NCBI RefSeq assembly: GCF_020144665.1
Contig: NZ_JAAHBQ010000117.1
Location: 1 to 64,000 of the forward strand
From: Oscillatoria salina IIICB1
GTDB lineage: Bacteria; Cyanobacteriota; Cyanobacteriia; Cyanobacteriales; SIO1D9
DNA: 64,000 nt
Direction: 5' to 3'
Shown here one piece after another: positions 1-9,532 of the stretch (position 1 is its first letter; each line of letters opens with the position of its first letter). Below the pieces are notes generated by a model. The model saw nothing but the letters and a program-made list of their open reading frames with translations, was not told the origin of the DNA and made no database searches. Position numbers and translations under genes: made by a program.

Positions 1-420
1 GGTGGCTAAATTGAGATTTTCAATTCCAATTGTTGTTGGTGCAGTGTTATTTTGTGCAGTAGCTGATACAGATAGATTGTAATTAGTTTCGCTGTCGTTA
101 TTAGGGGAAAAAACGTTGATAAAATAACTTTCTGGTGTTAGGGAAAGATTTAGTTCGAGATCCTCACCGATATCGGTTTGTCTAGTATCGAGGATCTCGT
201 CAGAATCGATTATGCTATTATCGTTGCTATCAGCGATAATTTCTATGCCAGCAGCGTCACTTAAACCAGTTAAACTTAAATTGAATAAGCTATTTTCGTT
301 TAGTGTGAAGCTAAAGAAATCGTTTGGTTGTGCGATCGCTAAATTCTCGTTTCGCGATGTTGGGGTAGCACCCACTACACCCAGATCCGCAAAATTACTT
401 ATTTGGTCATTGACAGGCAT
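1..420 (-). CDS. Partial extracellular protein with PPC-like (pre-peptidase C-terminal) domain
   Basis: The first 140 codons of a leftward gene are visible and the frame is open to the window edge. The start is the ATG at 420: GGAGG lies 10 bases upstream and an in-frame TAG precedes it by one codon. Residues about 10-125 read like a PPC-type beta-sandwich, with an FFSFTLNENSLFNLSLTGL stretch, a DSNDNSIIDSDEIL segment resembling a calcium-binding loop, and SYFINVFSPNNDSETNYNLSV. In cyanobacteria such modules usually sit in large secreted haemolysin-type or adhesin-like proteins. No signal peptide is visible, which would fit type I secretion, but the C-terminus is outside the window. It starts 60 bases beyond the end of fabD. 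The domain call is by pattern only. Confidence 0.6.
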   Translation of the reverse strand, partial: MPVNDQISNFADLGVVGATPTSRNENLAIAQPNDFFSFTLNENSLFNLSLTGLSDAAGIEIIADSNDNSIIDSDEILDTRQTDIGEDLELNLSLTPESYFINVFSPNNDSETNYNLSVSATAQNNTAPTTIGIENLNLAT

Positions 421-480
421 CAGCTATCTACCTCCAAATTTTCCTAATAGTAAACGTAATTGGTCGCGATCGCTATTCAA

Positions 481-1374
481 CTAAGGACTTAAACAGTTTT
501 TCACGTCTGTTATATTTGTAACATTTTTCAATTCTATTTCTTTATATGCACGTTTTAGCAATCCTGTCAATACTTTTCCCGGACCAACTTCTAAAACTTG
601 TTCGATGCCTTCTGCTGCCAAACGCTGCATAATTTCGCGCCAGCGTACCGAACCCGTCATTTGTCGCACCAAGCGAGTTTTCAACTCAGCCGCCTTCACA
701 GTCGGCACTGGCTCCACATTAGAGATTACAGGCATCTGAGCATCTTGAAAAGCCACAGACTCTAGTTCTGTTTCAAATTCGGCGGCTGCTGCTGCCATCA
801 GAGGTGAATGAAAAGCACCTGAAACCTTCAAAGCTACAGCACGCTTAGTTTTCACCTGCTCAACTACTGCATCTACTGCTTCTGGCGTACCAGAAATTAC
901 TACTTGTGTCTCGCTGTTGTCATTGGCTAGCACAACACCATCGGTATTGTCAATAGCTTGTTGTAATTTTTCGCGATCGAAGCCAACCAAAGCGACCATT
1001 TTGCCACCAGCAGCAGCAGCCATCAATTCAGCACGACGCTTAACCAAAAGCAGCCCTGGCTCAAAATCGTACACCTGAGCCGTATAAAGAGCAACATACT
1101 CACCCAAACTATGACCAGCCACCAAATCGGGTAGTTGTCCATTTTCGCGCAAAAGATCGGAGATCGCGCATTCAACTACATAAAGACAAGGCTGGGTATA
1201 GAGAGTACGAGATAATTTATCTGAATCACTTTGGCAAACCCCATCCACAGACCAACCTAAAATTTGCTCGGCTAGGTCAAATTTACGTTTAACAGCCGGA
1301 ATATCGATTAAATCTCCTCCCATACCTGCTGTTTGCGAACCCTGTCCGGGAAATACCCATGCTGTTTTGGTCAT
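481..1374 (-). CDS. fabD: Malonyl-CoA:ACP transacylase FabD
   Basis: FabD moves the malonyl group from CoA to acyl carrier protein, supplying the extender for type II fatty acid synthesis in the cytosol. The 297-residue length is normal. The N-terminal oxyanion segment FPGQGSQ, the nucleophile motif GHSLGEY (Ser near residue 92), the Arg in KRRAELM and the catalytic His in GAFHSPLM are all present. The start is an ATG followed at once by the conserved AWVFPGQGSQ core. It lies 60 bases downstream of fabH on the same strand, in the usual plsX-fabH-fabD order, so the three are probably co-transcribed. Confidence 0.97.
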   Translation of the reverse strand: MTKTAWVFPGQGSQTAGMGGDLIDIPAVKRKFDLAEQILGWSVDGVCQSDSDKLSRTLYTQPCLYVVECAISDLLRENGQLPDLVAGHSLGEYVALYTAQVYDFEPGLLLVKRRAELMAAAAGGKMVALVGFDREKLQQAIDNTDGVVLANDNSETQVVISGTPEAVDAVVEQVKTKRAVALKVSGAFHSPLMAAAAAEFETELESVAFQDAQMPVISNVEPVPTVKAAELKTRLVRQMTGSVRWREIMQRLAAEGIEQVLEVGPGKVLTGLLKRAYKEIELKNVTNITDVKNCLSP

Positions 1375-1434
1375 TTGTAATTTCTTATCTGTCGTTTCTA
1401 ATTATTTTTGCTAAAAAAATGTTGGTGCGAGATC

Positions 1435-2454
1435 CTATTTACCCCAGCGTAAGATCGCCGCCCCCCAAGTCAAACCAGCCCCAAAACCGGAAGTAGCGAT
1501 GATATCTCCCGATTGAATTTTACCTGCACGGACTGCCTCATCAAGGGCTAGGGGAATAGAAGCGGCAGAGGTATTGCCATATTTAGCTAGATTACTAATT
1601 ATTTTTTCTGGCGGTAGCTTGAGGCGTTGAGCAACTGCATCCATAATCCTTTGATTAGCTTGATGCAAAAGTAACCAATCCACATCCTCAGTCAAAAGAT
1701 TAGCCCGATACAGAGCTTTTTCAATTACTTCTGGTACCTTAGCCACCGCAAAACGGTAAACTTCTCGCCCATTCATGGTAATTGACTGATAACCACCAGA
1801 ACCAACCGCAATATCCTTGACAAGAGACTTAGGTTGTGATTTGTAAGCCAAGTTTAGACAATTATTTTGGCTACCATCGCTACGCAGTTCAAAACCGAGT
1901 AAACGATCTACCGAATTAGCTTGTAAAACAACTGCCCCAGCACCATCACCAAACAAAACGCAAGTAGAGCGATCGGACCAATCCACCCAACGAGAAAGAA
2001 TATCCGCTCCGATGAGTAAAACATTCCGATACACCCCCGTACGAATAAATTGAGCGGCTGTCACCAAGCCAAAAACAAACCCAGAACAAGCGGCTGTCAG
2101 ATCGAAAGCAACCGCCCCTTTAGCGCCAATTAAAGCTTGAATTTGACAGGCACTACCAAACAAATCATCTGGCGTCGAAGTAGTCAGAATAATCAAATCC
2201 ACATCTGTTGCCGAAATTTCCGCCATTGCCAAAGCCGCCTGCGCCGCTTGAGCAGCAATTTCCGCCAACGAGCTTACCGCAAGGTCGGCGCAGCCATCGC
2301 TATTTACCAAGCGTCTTTCTTTAATCCCAGTCCGAGTAGAAATCCACTCATCGTTCGTTTCCACAATTTGGCTGAGAAGGTGATTATCAACAATTAAATT
2401 ACCCGTCGCCGAACCAATTCCGGCGATCGCTATGCCCGCCCCTATATGTTTCAA
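1435..2454 (-). CDS. fabH: 3-oxoacyl-ACP synthase III FabH (KAS III)
   Basis: FabH condenses acetyl-CoA with malonyl-ACP and so starts each fatty acid chain. At 339 residues it has the family length. The catalytic triad is visible: Cys in TAACSGFVFG, His in LLLHQANQRIMDA and Asn in KYGNTSAASIP. A C-terminal SGFGAGLTWGA glycine loop is also present. The first codon is TTG at 2454, with GGGAG 8 bases upstream. No ATG or GTG lies before the conserved GAGIAIAGIGSATG segment, so TTG is the best start. It follows plsX after a gap of about 160 bases with no other gene. Confidence 0.96.
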   Translation of the reverse strand: MKHIGAGIAIAGIGSATGNLIVDNHLLSQIVETNDEWISTRTGIKERRLVNSDGCADLAVSSLAEIAAQAAQAALAMAEISATDVDLIILTTSTPDDLFGSACQIQALIGAKGAVAFDLTAACSGFVFGLVTAAQFIRTGVYRNVLLIGADILSRWVDWSDRSTCVLFGDGAGAVVLQANSVDRLLGFELRSDGSQNNCLNLAYKSQPKSLVKDIAVGSGGYQSITMNGREVYRFAVAKVPEVIEKALYRANLLTEDVDWLLLHQANQRIMDAVAQRLKLPPEKIISNLAKYGNTSAASIPLALDEAVRAGKIQSGDIIATSGFGAGLTWGAAILRWGK

Positions 2455-2614
2455 AGCTTTTCTCCCTTGCTCTGTGAGCTACTTTGGAAATAATGACCGC
2501 AATTTGGATTTTATCGAAACTAGTTTAGTTGCCGCAGCCTTACTGCCATTAACTTGTAACGGCTGCGGCGATGCTTTAAGATGCCAATTGCCTCCCACTC
2601 TAACCATCAGGTAA

Positions 2615-3655
2615 CTATTGACCAGATTGGGCAGTTTTTGAGGCACTAAGCCCGTCATAATAAGACTGAATGCGTTCTAGTACCCGATTATCTATCGCTT
2701 CTTTCGCCAGGCGGATAGCATTATAAATGGTTGGAGCTTGAGAAGAGCCGTGGCTGATAATACAAACTCCTGCAACACCCAAAAGCAAGCCACCTCCGTG
2801 TTCTGCGTGGTCAATTCGTTGCTTCAGCCGCCGTAAATTCGGTTTCAGCAAAGCACTACCTAGCTGACCCCGAATACCTTGAGGCAATTCTTCCCGCAAA
2901 ATTTGCAAGAGAACATCCCCAATTGCTTCAGCAAACTTTAGTACCACATTACCTACGAAACCGTCGCAGACAATCACGTCAAAGTTACCCGAAAGCATAT
3001 CCCTACCCTCGGCATTGCCAATAAAAGGAATTTGGTCATTTTCTTCTAGTAGCTGGTACGTGCGGAGCGCTAGGTCATTGCCTTTAGAAGCTTCCTCCCC
3101 AATATTGAGTAAACCTACTTTCGGTTCCTCAACACCCATAACGTACTTACTGTAAACCGTTCCCATCAGAGCAAACTGTTCCAAAAATTTCGGACGACAG
3201 TCAACATTAGCCCCGACATCAAGAACGATGACGGATTTACCTGCTAGTAAGGTAGGAAATACCGCACCAATTGCCGGACGGTCAATTCCTGTAATCCGAC
3301 CTAAACGAAGCAATGCCGCCGCCATAGCAGCACCCGAGTGACCTGCGGAAACTACCGCTTCTGCCCGTTTCTGCTTGACTAAATCCATTGCTACGTTAAT
3401 CGAAGCCTTGGGCTTGCGTCGAATGCCCGTTAAAGGCTCTTCGTGCATCGCAATTAAACCCTCAGCCGGAACGATTTCTAACTGATGAGAACTGGTGTGC
3501 TGCTTGAGTGAGGATTCGATCTGTTGAGGATCGCCCACCAACAAAACCTCTACATCAAGCTCTTCGGAGGCTCTGAGCGCTCCAGCAACGATTTCGGCGG
3601 GAGCATAGTCTCCTCCCATAGCGTCAACTGCAATTTTTGCGCGAGTCGATCCCAT
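2615..3655 (-). CDS. plsX: Phosphate acyltransferase PlsX
   Basis: PlsX converts acyl-ACP to acyl-phosphate, the donor for the first acylation of glycerol-3-phosphate in membrane lipid synthesis. It is a peripheral membrane enzyme. The 346 residues begin with the family signature AVDAMGGDYAP. They carry SAGHSGAAMAAAL, VLDVGANVDCRP, NIGEEASKGN and a C-terminal HAEHGGGLLLGV. The ATG at 3655 is the start. It is the first gene of the leftward plsX-fabH-fabD group; the promoter should lie in the 3656-3750 stretch, before the repeat block that separates it from the divergent dacB. Confidence 0.97.
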   Translation of the reverse strand: MGSTRAKIAVDAMGGDYAPAEIVAGALRASEELDVEVLLVGDPQQIESSLKQHTSSHQLEIVPAEGLIAMHEEPLTGIRRKPKASINVAMDLVKQKRAEAVVSAGHSGAAMAAALLRLGRITGIDRPAIGAVFPTLLAGKSVIVLDVGANVDCRPKFLEQFALMGTVYSKYVMGVEEPKVGLLNIGEEASKGNDLALRTYQLLEENDQIPFIGNAEGRDMLSGNFDVIVCDGFVGNVVLKFAEAIGDVLLQILREELPQGIRGQLGSALLKPNLRRLKQRIDHAEHGGGLLLGVAGVCIISHGSSQAPTIYNAIRLAKEAIDNRVLERIQSYYDGLSASKTAQSGQ

Positions 3656-3750
3656 TGATCAAATAGATAGAAGCCTTAAAGATTTTACCAGACGCAAGAA
3701 ACTCAACATTACTTATTAGTCACTTGTCAGTCTAAAAAAGTCAGTAGTCT

Positions 3751-3904
3751 GGGGATTAGGTATTGGGTTCAGTGAACAGTGAGCAGTTATCAGTGAGCAG
3801 TTATCAGTTATCAGTTATCAGTTATCAGTTTATCCTCCCCCTCTCCCTTGTCTTCCCCCAGTCCCCAGTCCCCAGTCCCCAGTCCCCAATCACCAATCCC
3901 CAAT
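3751..3904. repeat. Heptamer repeat block between plsX and dacB
   Basis: The block opens with a short G-rich part (GGGGATTAGG, TATTGGG), passes through CAGTGAACAGTGAGC and several CAGTTAT/CAGTGAG units, and ends in tandem CCCCAGT, CCCCAAT and CACCAAT units. The 7-base period is clear. The same G-rich, CAGTTAT, C-rich order recurs in four other gaps of this window. It resembles the STRR heptamers known from cyanobacteria. Its function is unknown. Confidence 0.9.
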
Positions 3905-3966
3905 GGGATCGGTTGTCATTAGGTCACTCTGCTATTTAAAATTAAGCCCGGTGGAGGAAATTAGTC

Positions 3967-5259
3967 ATGCTCGAAGGAATTGCTTTTAGTTTAGTAGGTT
4001 TGTCATTAAAGGTTCTAGGACAACCAGCTAATTTAGAAACTATCCAGCTTTCTAACTGGCAGAATGCTGCTGTGTTTACTTTACCTCCTGAACCAGATCC
4101 AGCCACAGACAAGATTTTGCAACAATATTTAAAGGATCTATCCGCCAAGGGATTACCTGCGGAAAATCAGGGGATTTGGATACAGTCAGGTTTAACTAAG
4201 TTAGCAACTCATCAAGGAACAGTACCAATTTCGGCGGCTTCGATTACGAAAATTGCGACTACGCTGGCTTCTTTGGAGAAGTGGAGTCCCGAACATCGCT
4301 TTGAAACTGGTATTTATGGGACGGGAGAAATTAAAAATGGTGTTTTACAGGGAGATTTGATTGTTAGCGGTAGTGGCGATCCTTTGTTTGTTTGGGAAGA
4401 AGCGATCGCGCTTGGTAATGCTTTGAATAAAATGGGTATCCGCAAGGTGACGGGGAATTTGATCGTTACTCCTGATTTTTACATGAACTATGAAAGTAAG
4501 CCCCAGATCGCCGCGCAACAGCTACGTCAAGGCTTAAATTCGGCTACCTGGAATCGGGGAATAATTATTCAACACGCTTTGATGCCGAAAGAAACTCCTC
4601 GTCCTCAAGTGGCGATCGCTGGTTCAATTAAAGTACAAGAAAATTTTCCCGAAAATGCTAAGTTACTTTTGCGTCATCAGTCGATGGATTTGACACAAAT
4701 TCTCAAGCAGATGAATGTCTACAGTAACAATCATATGGCGCAAATGTTAGCCGATCTGCTTGGGGGTGCGAAGATTGTCTCTCAGTTAGCCGCTCAAGCT
4801 GCTGACGTACCAGAAAATGAAATTCAGTTAATTAATGGTTCTGGTTTGGGAGTAGAGAACCGCATTTCTCCTCGCGCTTCAGTAGCCATGCTCATTGCGA
4901 TTGACAACAAATTGAAATCTCAACCGATACAAGTTACCGACCTTTTTCCCGTTGCTGGTAGAGACAAAAAAGGCACAATGGTTGCCCGTAAAATCCCCAA
5001 TGGCACAGCCGTCAAAACAGGAACCCTCAATGCAGTGAGCGCTCTAGTGGGAGTAATGCCGACAGGCGATCGCGGTCAAATTTGGTTTGCTATCCTCAAT
5101 CAAGGTGGTTCACTCCTAGAATTTCGCGCCCAACAAGACCAACTTTTACAAAGTCTCGCCCAAGAATGGAAAGTTGTACCACTCACTCAAACCGCCGTTA
5201 CTTCCAAACCAGAATTTTTCGGCGACCCCTCTCGCAATCTGATCTCTCAAGAAGAATGA
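3967..5259 (+). CDS. dacB: D-alanyl-D-alanine carboxypeptidase/endopeptidase, PBP4 (S13) family
   Basis: This is a low-molecular-mass penicillin-binding protein that trims or cuts peptidoglycan stem peptides in the periplasm. The three active-site motifs are present: SITK (Ser92-Lys95), SNN in VYSNNHMAQM and KTGT in AVKTGTLNAV. The family insert lies between the first two. The 430-residue length fits S13. The start is ATG 3967, with GGAGGAAA 6 bases upstream and an in-frame TAA eight codons before. The N-terminus is only weakly hydrophobic, so export is inferred from the family. The stop codon abuts the next heptamer repeat block. Confidence 0.93.
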   Translation: MLEGIAFSLVGLSLKVLGQPANLETIQLSNWQNAAVFTLPPEPDPATDKILQQYLKDLSAKGLPAENQGIWIQSGLTKLATHQGTVPISAASITKIATTLASLEKWSPEHRFETGIYGTGEIKNGVLQGDLIVSGSGDPLFVWEEAIALGNALNKMGIRKVTGNLIVTPDFYMNYESKPQIAAQQLRQGLNSATWNRGIIIQHALMPKETPRPQVAIAGSIKVQENFPENAKLLLRHQSMDLTQILKQMNVYSNNHMAQMLADLLGGAKIVSQLAAQAADVPENEIQLINGSGLGVENRISPRASVAMLIAIDNKLKSQPIQVTDLFPVAGRDKKGTMVARKIPNGTAVKTGTLNAVSALVGVMPTGDRGQIWFAILNQGGSLLEFRAQQDQLLQSLAQEWKVVPLTQTAVTSKPEFFGDPSRNLISQEE

Positions 5260-5424
5260 GGGATTGGGGACTGGGGATTGGGGATTGGGAGACTGGAAAG
5301 AGGGGGAGACAAGGGAGACAAGGGAGACAAGGGGGACAAGGGGGACAAGGGGGATAAACTGTTCACTACTGATAACTGTTCACTGATAACCCCAATCCCC
5401 AGTCCCCAGTCCCCAATCCCCAAT
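5260..5424. repeat. Heptamer repeat block between convergent dacB and lptC
   Basis: The order is tandem GGGATTG/GGGACTG units, a run of GGGAGACAA and GGGGGACAA units, ATAAACTGTTCACT and CTGATAACTG units, and finally CCCCAGT/CCCCAAT units. The G-rich left half and the C-rich right half are roughly complementary, so either strand could fold into a long hairpin. The block lies between two converging genes, where a bidirectional terminator would be expected, but it has no classical T tract. Confidence 0.9.
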
Positions 5425-5427
5425 CAA

Positions 5428-6630
5428 TCACCTTTCTTCTGGAATAATTTCTGTAACAACTCTAGTACCAGTATTCCCACCGCTAACCACGATACTTTGA
5501 TCCTGAAGCTTACCTATAGCCCTTGGACCAGAAACACTAAACGGCGGATCTGCTTGTCGATAAAAGACATTACCCATCGCTTGAATTCTTTGAGTAGGTA
5601 TATCCCAAGTAAGCTGACTCGCAACCAGATTAGCCTGATTATCGGTACTCACTCCTTCAACACCATCACTCAAACGAGCGACTTCTTGTTTCAAATCCAC
5701 TAAACCTCGATTAGCGGTAAGAGTAATTTTTTCCGTAGGATAAACAATTCGCAGAGGTTTATCTGCCATCACAGTTTCTGCATCTAGATTCCAAATAGCT
5801 GAATTAGTAGCAATTTGTAATGGTTGAGCCTTTTCACCAGTTTCAATTGATTTTAGCTCTACATTATTGCGTAACTGCACGATTTTAGTATTCAAATCAA
5901 CCTCAGAATTATCAGCAACAACACGGTCAGTTATTGTTGCTTCTTGAAAACGATCGATTTGAATTGGACTAGAACCAACAACCCGTTCATCTTTCACCAG
6001 CCAAGTGAGTCGATCCGACTTCATTTTAAGTGATAGTTCCTTCGCTGTTGCTTCAATGTCACCAACTAACTCTAAATGTTGCTTTTTAGTTAAATATCGT
6101 CCCGAATTTGCCGATGCTGAAAATTTTTGGTTACTACCGCTCAATCGATCGTTAACAATTAATAAATCTTCTTTCGGCAACCATTGAACTTCCTCACCGC
6201 GAATTACTGCTCCATTACGGGGATCGACGGCAACTATTTGATTTTGCAAAGAAATTTTTGTACCTTCTCGATCGATTTCTCCTGAATTAGCTCTTACCTG
6301 TAAGACTACCTCTCCTTCTTGAAACAAAGACCCCTCAATCTGCTCGATTTTGGCGATTTTATTGTCTTCATCATAAACTGCTCGTTCTGCCTTAATTTTC
6401 CAGAGAGTATCCCCCTCCTCGTCTGCCTGTTCTAAACTAGCATTATCTAAAACTAATCCCCCTTCAGACAGACTTTCTTCTTTAGTAGACGTTATTTCTT
6501 GTTCAAGTTTTTGCTCGGTTTTACTTTTTGGTTGACAAGCAGTAATTACCAGCAGCAAGAAGACTAAAAAGAAACTTGCTGCTTTAGTTGCCCAAAGTTT
6601 ACTTGATAATTTAGCCAAGCTAAAGTACAT
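5428..6630 (-). CDS. lptC: LptC-like LPS export periplasmic lipoprotein
   Basis: LptC is the inner-membrane-anchored bridge that passes lipopolysaccharide from the LptBFG transporter to LptA. The protein is predicted to begin MYFSLAKLSSK at ATG 6630, with AGGAG 10 bases upstream, giving 400 residues. A TTG six codons earlier is also open but less likely. An N-terminal hydrophobic stretch ends in a lipobox (LLLVITAC). The rest is repetitive beta-strand sequence with the LptC/OstA pattern (LEQADEEGDTLWKIKAERAVYD). Cyanobacterial LptC proteins are about twice the proteobacterial length, as seen here. It follows the NYN gene on the same strand by 47 bases. Confidence 0.88.
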   Translation of the reverse strand: MYFSLAKLSSKLWATKAASFFLVFLLLVITACQPKSKTEQKLEQEITSTKEESLSEGGLVLDNASLEQADEEGDTLWKIKAERAVYDEDNKIAKIEQIEGSLFQEGEVVLQVRANSGEIDREGTKISLQNQIVAVDPRNGAVIRGEEVQWLPKEDLLIVNDRLSGSNQKFSASANSGRYLTKKQHLELVGDIEATAKELSLKMKSDRLTWLVKDERVVGSSPIQIDRFQEATITDRVVADNSEVDLNTKIVQLRNNVELKSIETGEKAQPLQIATNSAIWNLDAETVMADKPLRIVYPTEKITLTANRGLVDLKQEVARLSDGVEGVSTDNQANLVASQLTWDIPTQRIQAMGNVFYRQADPPFSVSGPRAIGKLQDQSIVVSGGNTGTRVVTEIIPEER

Positions 6631-6677
6631 CGCCCATTGTCTCCTCAAGTGACGACATCAACAGTATCGAAAGCAAA

Positions 6678-7286
6678 CTATCTTGGTTTTTCTTCATACT
6701 CGATACTGACACTAGAAAAGCTGCGGTAGCTATTGTCATGAGGTTTCGTAGTTTTTTGGATGTCCTCTTTAATTTCGTTGAGATCGATATAGCGATCGGC
6801 AACGTTAATCAAACTATCGCTAGTCATCGAGCGCAAACTCACTACTTCCACCCTCGAACCCCTATAACTAACTGCATCAACAGCATAAGCAAGATCGCCA
6901 TCGCCGCTAACCAGAACCGCCGTATCATAAGATTTCACTAAAGCCATCATATCCACAGCAATTTCCACATCCAGATTGGCTTTTTTCGAGCCATCAGGTA
7001 GCTGAACTAAATCTTTAGCAATTACCCGATAACCATTGCGACGCATCCACAAAAGAAAGCCTTGTTGCTTTTCATTTGTGCGGTCAACACCTGTATAGAA
7101 AAACGATCGCAGCAATCTCGACTTAGCGGTGAGACGATACAATAATTTGGTGTAATCGATTTCGATACCTAATTGTAGGGCTGCATAAAATAAATTTGAG
7201 CCATCGATGAAAATAGCAACGCGACCTCGGTTTTCCAATACCTGTTCTGGGGAAAATACCGGGTCGTTTCCAAAGTTATCAAACAT
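6678..7286 (-). CDS. NYN domain (LabA/DUF88 family) protein
   Basis: This 202-residue protein carries a PIN-like NYN fold over nearly its whole length. The acidic residues that bind metal in this fold are visible in VAIFIDGSNLF, ANLDVEIAVDMM and LVSGDGDLAYAVDAV. NYN proteins are predicted or proven RNases. The cyanobacterial LabA branch includes a circadian-clock output factor. Which role applies here cannot be read from the sequence. ATG 7286 is the start, directly before the conserved core. It lies upstream of lptC on the same strand and may share its transcript. Confidence 0.85.
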   Translation of the reverse strand: MFDNFGNDPVFSPEQVLENRGRVAIFIDGSNLFYAALQLGIEIDYTKLLYRLTAKSRLLRSFFYTGVDRTNEKQQGFLLWMRRNGYRVIAKDLVQLPDGSKKANLDVEIAVDMMALVKSYDTAVLVSGDGDLAYAVDAVSYRGSRVEVVSLRSMTSDSLINVADRYIDLNEIKEDIQKTTKPHDNSYRSFSSVSIEYEEKPR

Positions 7287-7536
7287 TTTTCCGATCCCTC
7301 GTTTTTTATTAAAAAAATTTGCTTTTTAAGTTTTGTACTATTTTAAATTTTGACTCAGTAGGGACTGAATCATCCAGCTTAATTTAAGTCATAAAACTTA
7401 AATTAAGAACTTTTTACCAATGGACACTAGCTTCTAGAGACCAAGGAGTTAAGGATTTTTAGCCCAACTCAAGTCGCAGTCTATAGTCTATATACCAATT
7501 TAGTCGATCGCCAGGGAGTTCTGATTATTTTAATGA

Positions 7537-9126
7537 CTAATACTCTTCATCAGGTAGTTCCAACTTGGTAAAGATTGGTTGCGCTTGCTCTAAGGCTTGA
7601 CTAGCTGGGAGAATTCCCCATTTTCCGTGGTGATTAAAGGGTGCTTGATGTTGAAGGAGAGTTTGGTTGTTGAAGTCGATCCCCAAACCTAACTGTTGAT
7701 AAATGTCAGTACTTAAGTTGGGAATGATGGGTGAAAGGAGGTAAGCTGCTAGTCTAACAGATTCTAATACTGCATACAAGATTTGTTCTACTTCTGCCTG
7801 ATTGCCTTGCTTGTATAAACGCCAGGGTGCTTGTTCGTCGATGTATTTGTTACTAAGACGAACCAATTTTAAGATTTCTTCACAAGCTTGACTAAAGCGC
7901 AGAGAGTTGTATTCTTTGGCAACGATTTCACCTAAATCATTACCTATTTTTTGCAGGATATTGTCGCTGCTAATTTCCGATGCTGTCAGTTCTGGTACCT
8001 TACTTTGACAATATTTTTTTGCCATGCCTAAAGTACGGTTGAGTAAATTACCTAAGTCATTGGCGAGGTCAGCATTGAGAACGCCAACAAAACGGGTTTC
8101 GTTAAAATCCCCGTCTCGTCCAAATTCTATCTCTTTGAGGAAATAGTAGCGTACTGCATCAGCACCGTATTTATTGACTAATTCCACAGGATCGAGAGTA
8201 TTACCAAGACTCTTACCCATTTTCTGTCCGTCTTTGGTCAAAAAACCATGACCAAATACTTGTCCGGGCAGTTCAATTCCGGCTGATATTAGCATTGCCG
8301 GCCAATAAACGGCGTGAAAGCGTAAGATATCTTTACCGATTAAGTGTAAATTAATCGGCCACCATTGAGATAAGGCATTTTCTAGAGTTGGTTCGCTATC
8401 GGGTTCGAGAAGGGCGGTAACGTAACCTAGGAGAGCATCAAACCAAACGTAAATTGTATGTTTGGGATTGGTTGGTACAGGAAAACCCCAATTAAGGTTG
8501 AGACGAGAAATAGAAAAATCTTGCAGTCCTTGCTTAACAAAATTTAGGACTTCGTTGCGCCGACTTTCTGGTTGAATAAAGTCTGGACGCTCTTGGTAAA
8601 GTTGTTCTAAGTCTTGTTGATATTTTGATAAGCGGAAGAAGTAATTTTCTTCGTCGCGCCATTCGACTTGCTTATTAGGATGTAACTGGCAATAAGTTTG
8701 GTCGATTAGTTCTCGTTTTTCTTTAAATTCTTCACAAGCAACGCAATACCAGCCTTTTTGTCGATCTAGGTAGATATCTCCTCGATCCCAAACACGCTGA
8801 AAAAATTCTTTAACGATCGCTTCGTGACGAGGTGCAGTGGTGCGGCTGAAGCGATCGTATTGAATATTCAGTTTCTCCCATAATCCGGCAAAACTTGCTG
8901 CGATGCGATCGCAATGTTCTTGTGGAGGTACTCCCAACTCTTCTGCGGTACGCTGGATTTTTTGCCCGTGTTCGTCTGTACCAGTGATTAATAATACTTC
9001 CTGACCTTGTAGTCGCTGCCAACGAGCTACTACATCTGCCACCATTGTTGTATAAGCACTACCGATATGAGGTACGTCGTTAACGTAGTACAAAGGTGTT
9101 GTTAAGGCAAATTTATGTTTATTCAT
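7537..9126 (-). CDS. metG: Methionyl-tRNA synthetase
   Basis: MetG charges tRNA-Met. The 529-residue protein has the class I signatures: the HIGH-type motif in YYVNDVPHIGSAYTT near residue 20, the connective zinc-knuckle region with CVACEEF, the KMSKS variant KMGKSLGN near residue 300, and the C-terminal alpha-helical anticodon-binding domain (NLLNRTLG, IDEQAPWRLYK). The C-terminal tRNA-binding (Trbp111-like) extension of some MetG proteins is absent, as usual for this short form. The start is ATG 9126. The gene stands alone. Confidence 0.97.
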   Translation of the reverse strand: MNKHKFALTTPLYYVNDVPHIGSAYTTMVADVVARWQRLQGQEVLLITGTDEHGQKIQRTAEELGVPPQEHCDRIAASFAGLWEKLNIQYDRFSRTTAPRHEAIVKEFFQRVWDRGDIYLDRQKGWYCVACEEFKEKRELIDQTYCQLHPNKQVEWRDEENYFFRLSKYQQDLEQLYQERPDFIQPESRRNEVLNFVKQGLQDFSISRLNLNWGFPVPTNPKHTIYVWFDALLGYVTALLEPDSEPTLENALSQWWPINLHLIGKDILRFHAVYWPAMLISAGIELPGQVFGHGFLTKDGQKMGKSLGNTLDPVELVNKYGADAVRYYFLKEIEFGRDGDFNETRFVGVLNADLANDLGNLLNRTLGMAKKYCQSKVPELTASEISSDNILQKIGNDLGEIVAKEYNSLRFSQACEEILKLVRLSNKYIDEQAPWRLYKQGNQAEVEQILYAVLESVRLAAYLLSPIIPNLSTDIYQQLGLGIDFNNQTLLQHQAPFNHHGKWGILPASQALEQAQPIFTKLELPDEEY

Positions 9127-9532
9127 ACTAGGTTAGGTATGGGTCTTAATAAATAGAAAAATTTGTCTTGGCGAATTAAGAAGTATAGCATTTAGGAACT
9201 TCGACTTTATTTTAGTAGGAGAATTGCCCTGGTCAAACTCCCCAAATTAGTATAGGAGGAATTGCGAGCGTTAGGTATGTCTACTGGTGGATTAATTTTT
9301 CCTTAAGGAATCGATGATAATTTTCAAGAGAAAAATTACGGATAAGTTTGTGGCGATCAATGTCTTGTTTCGCAAATCCCCCAATTGTATCGTGTCAATG
9401 TCTCAGTACTGATAACTGCTACAGTAAGATTTTTTACTTTATCTACCCTAAGACATTTGTCAAGTAAAGTAAAGTAATATTAAGTTTTAGTTAGCTCGAC
9501 CAACACTGCTGCGAATCCAACTAAAAACACGA
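9127..9532. other. Intergenic region, no gene seen
   Basis: These 406 bases separate the divergent metG and acyltransferase genes, so both promoters should lie here. I see no tRNA-like or protein-coding signal. A short direct repeat AGTAAAGTAAAGTAATATTA at 9462-9481 and an AAGGAATCG stretch are the only local patterns. Confidence 0.5.

Noticed and set aside
212-484. Rightward open frame of 90 codons at the window start
   Set aside because: It lies opposite the partial PPC-like gene, whose leftward frame has a good ribosome site and domain-like sequence.
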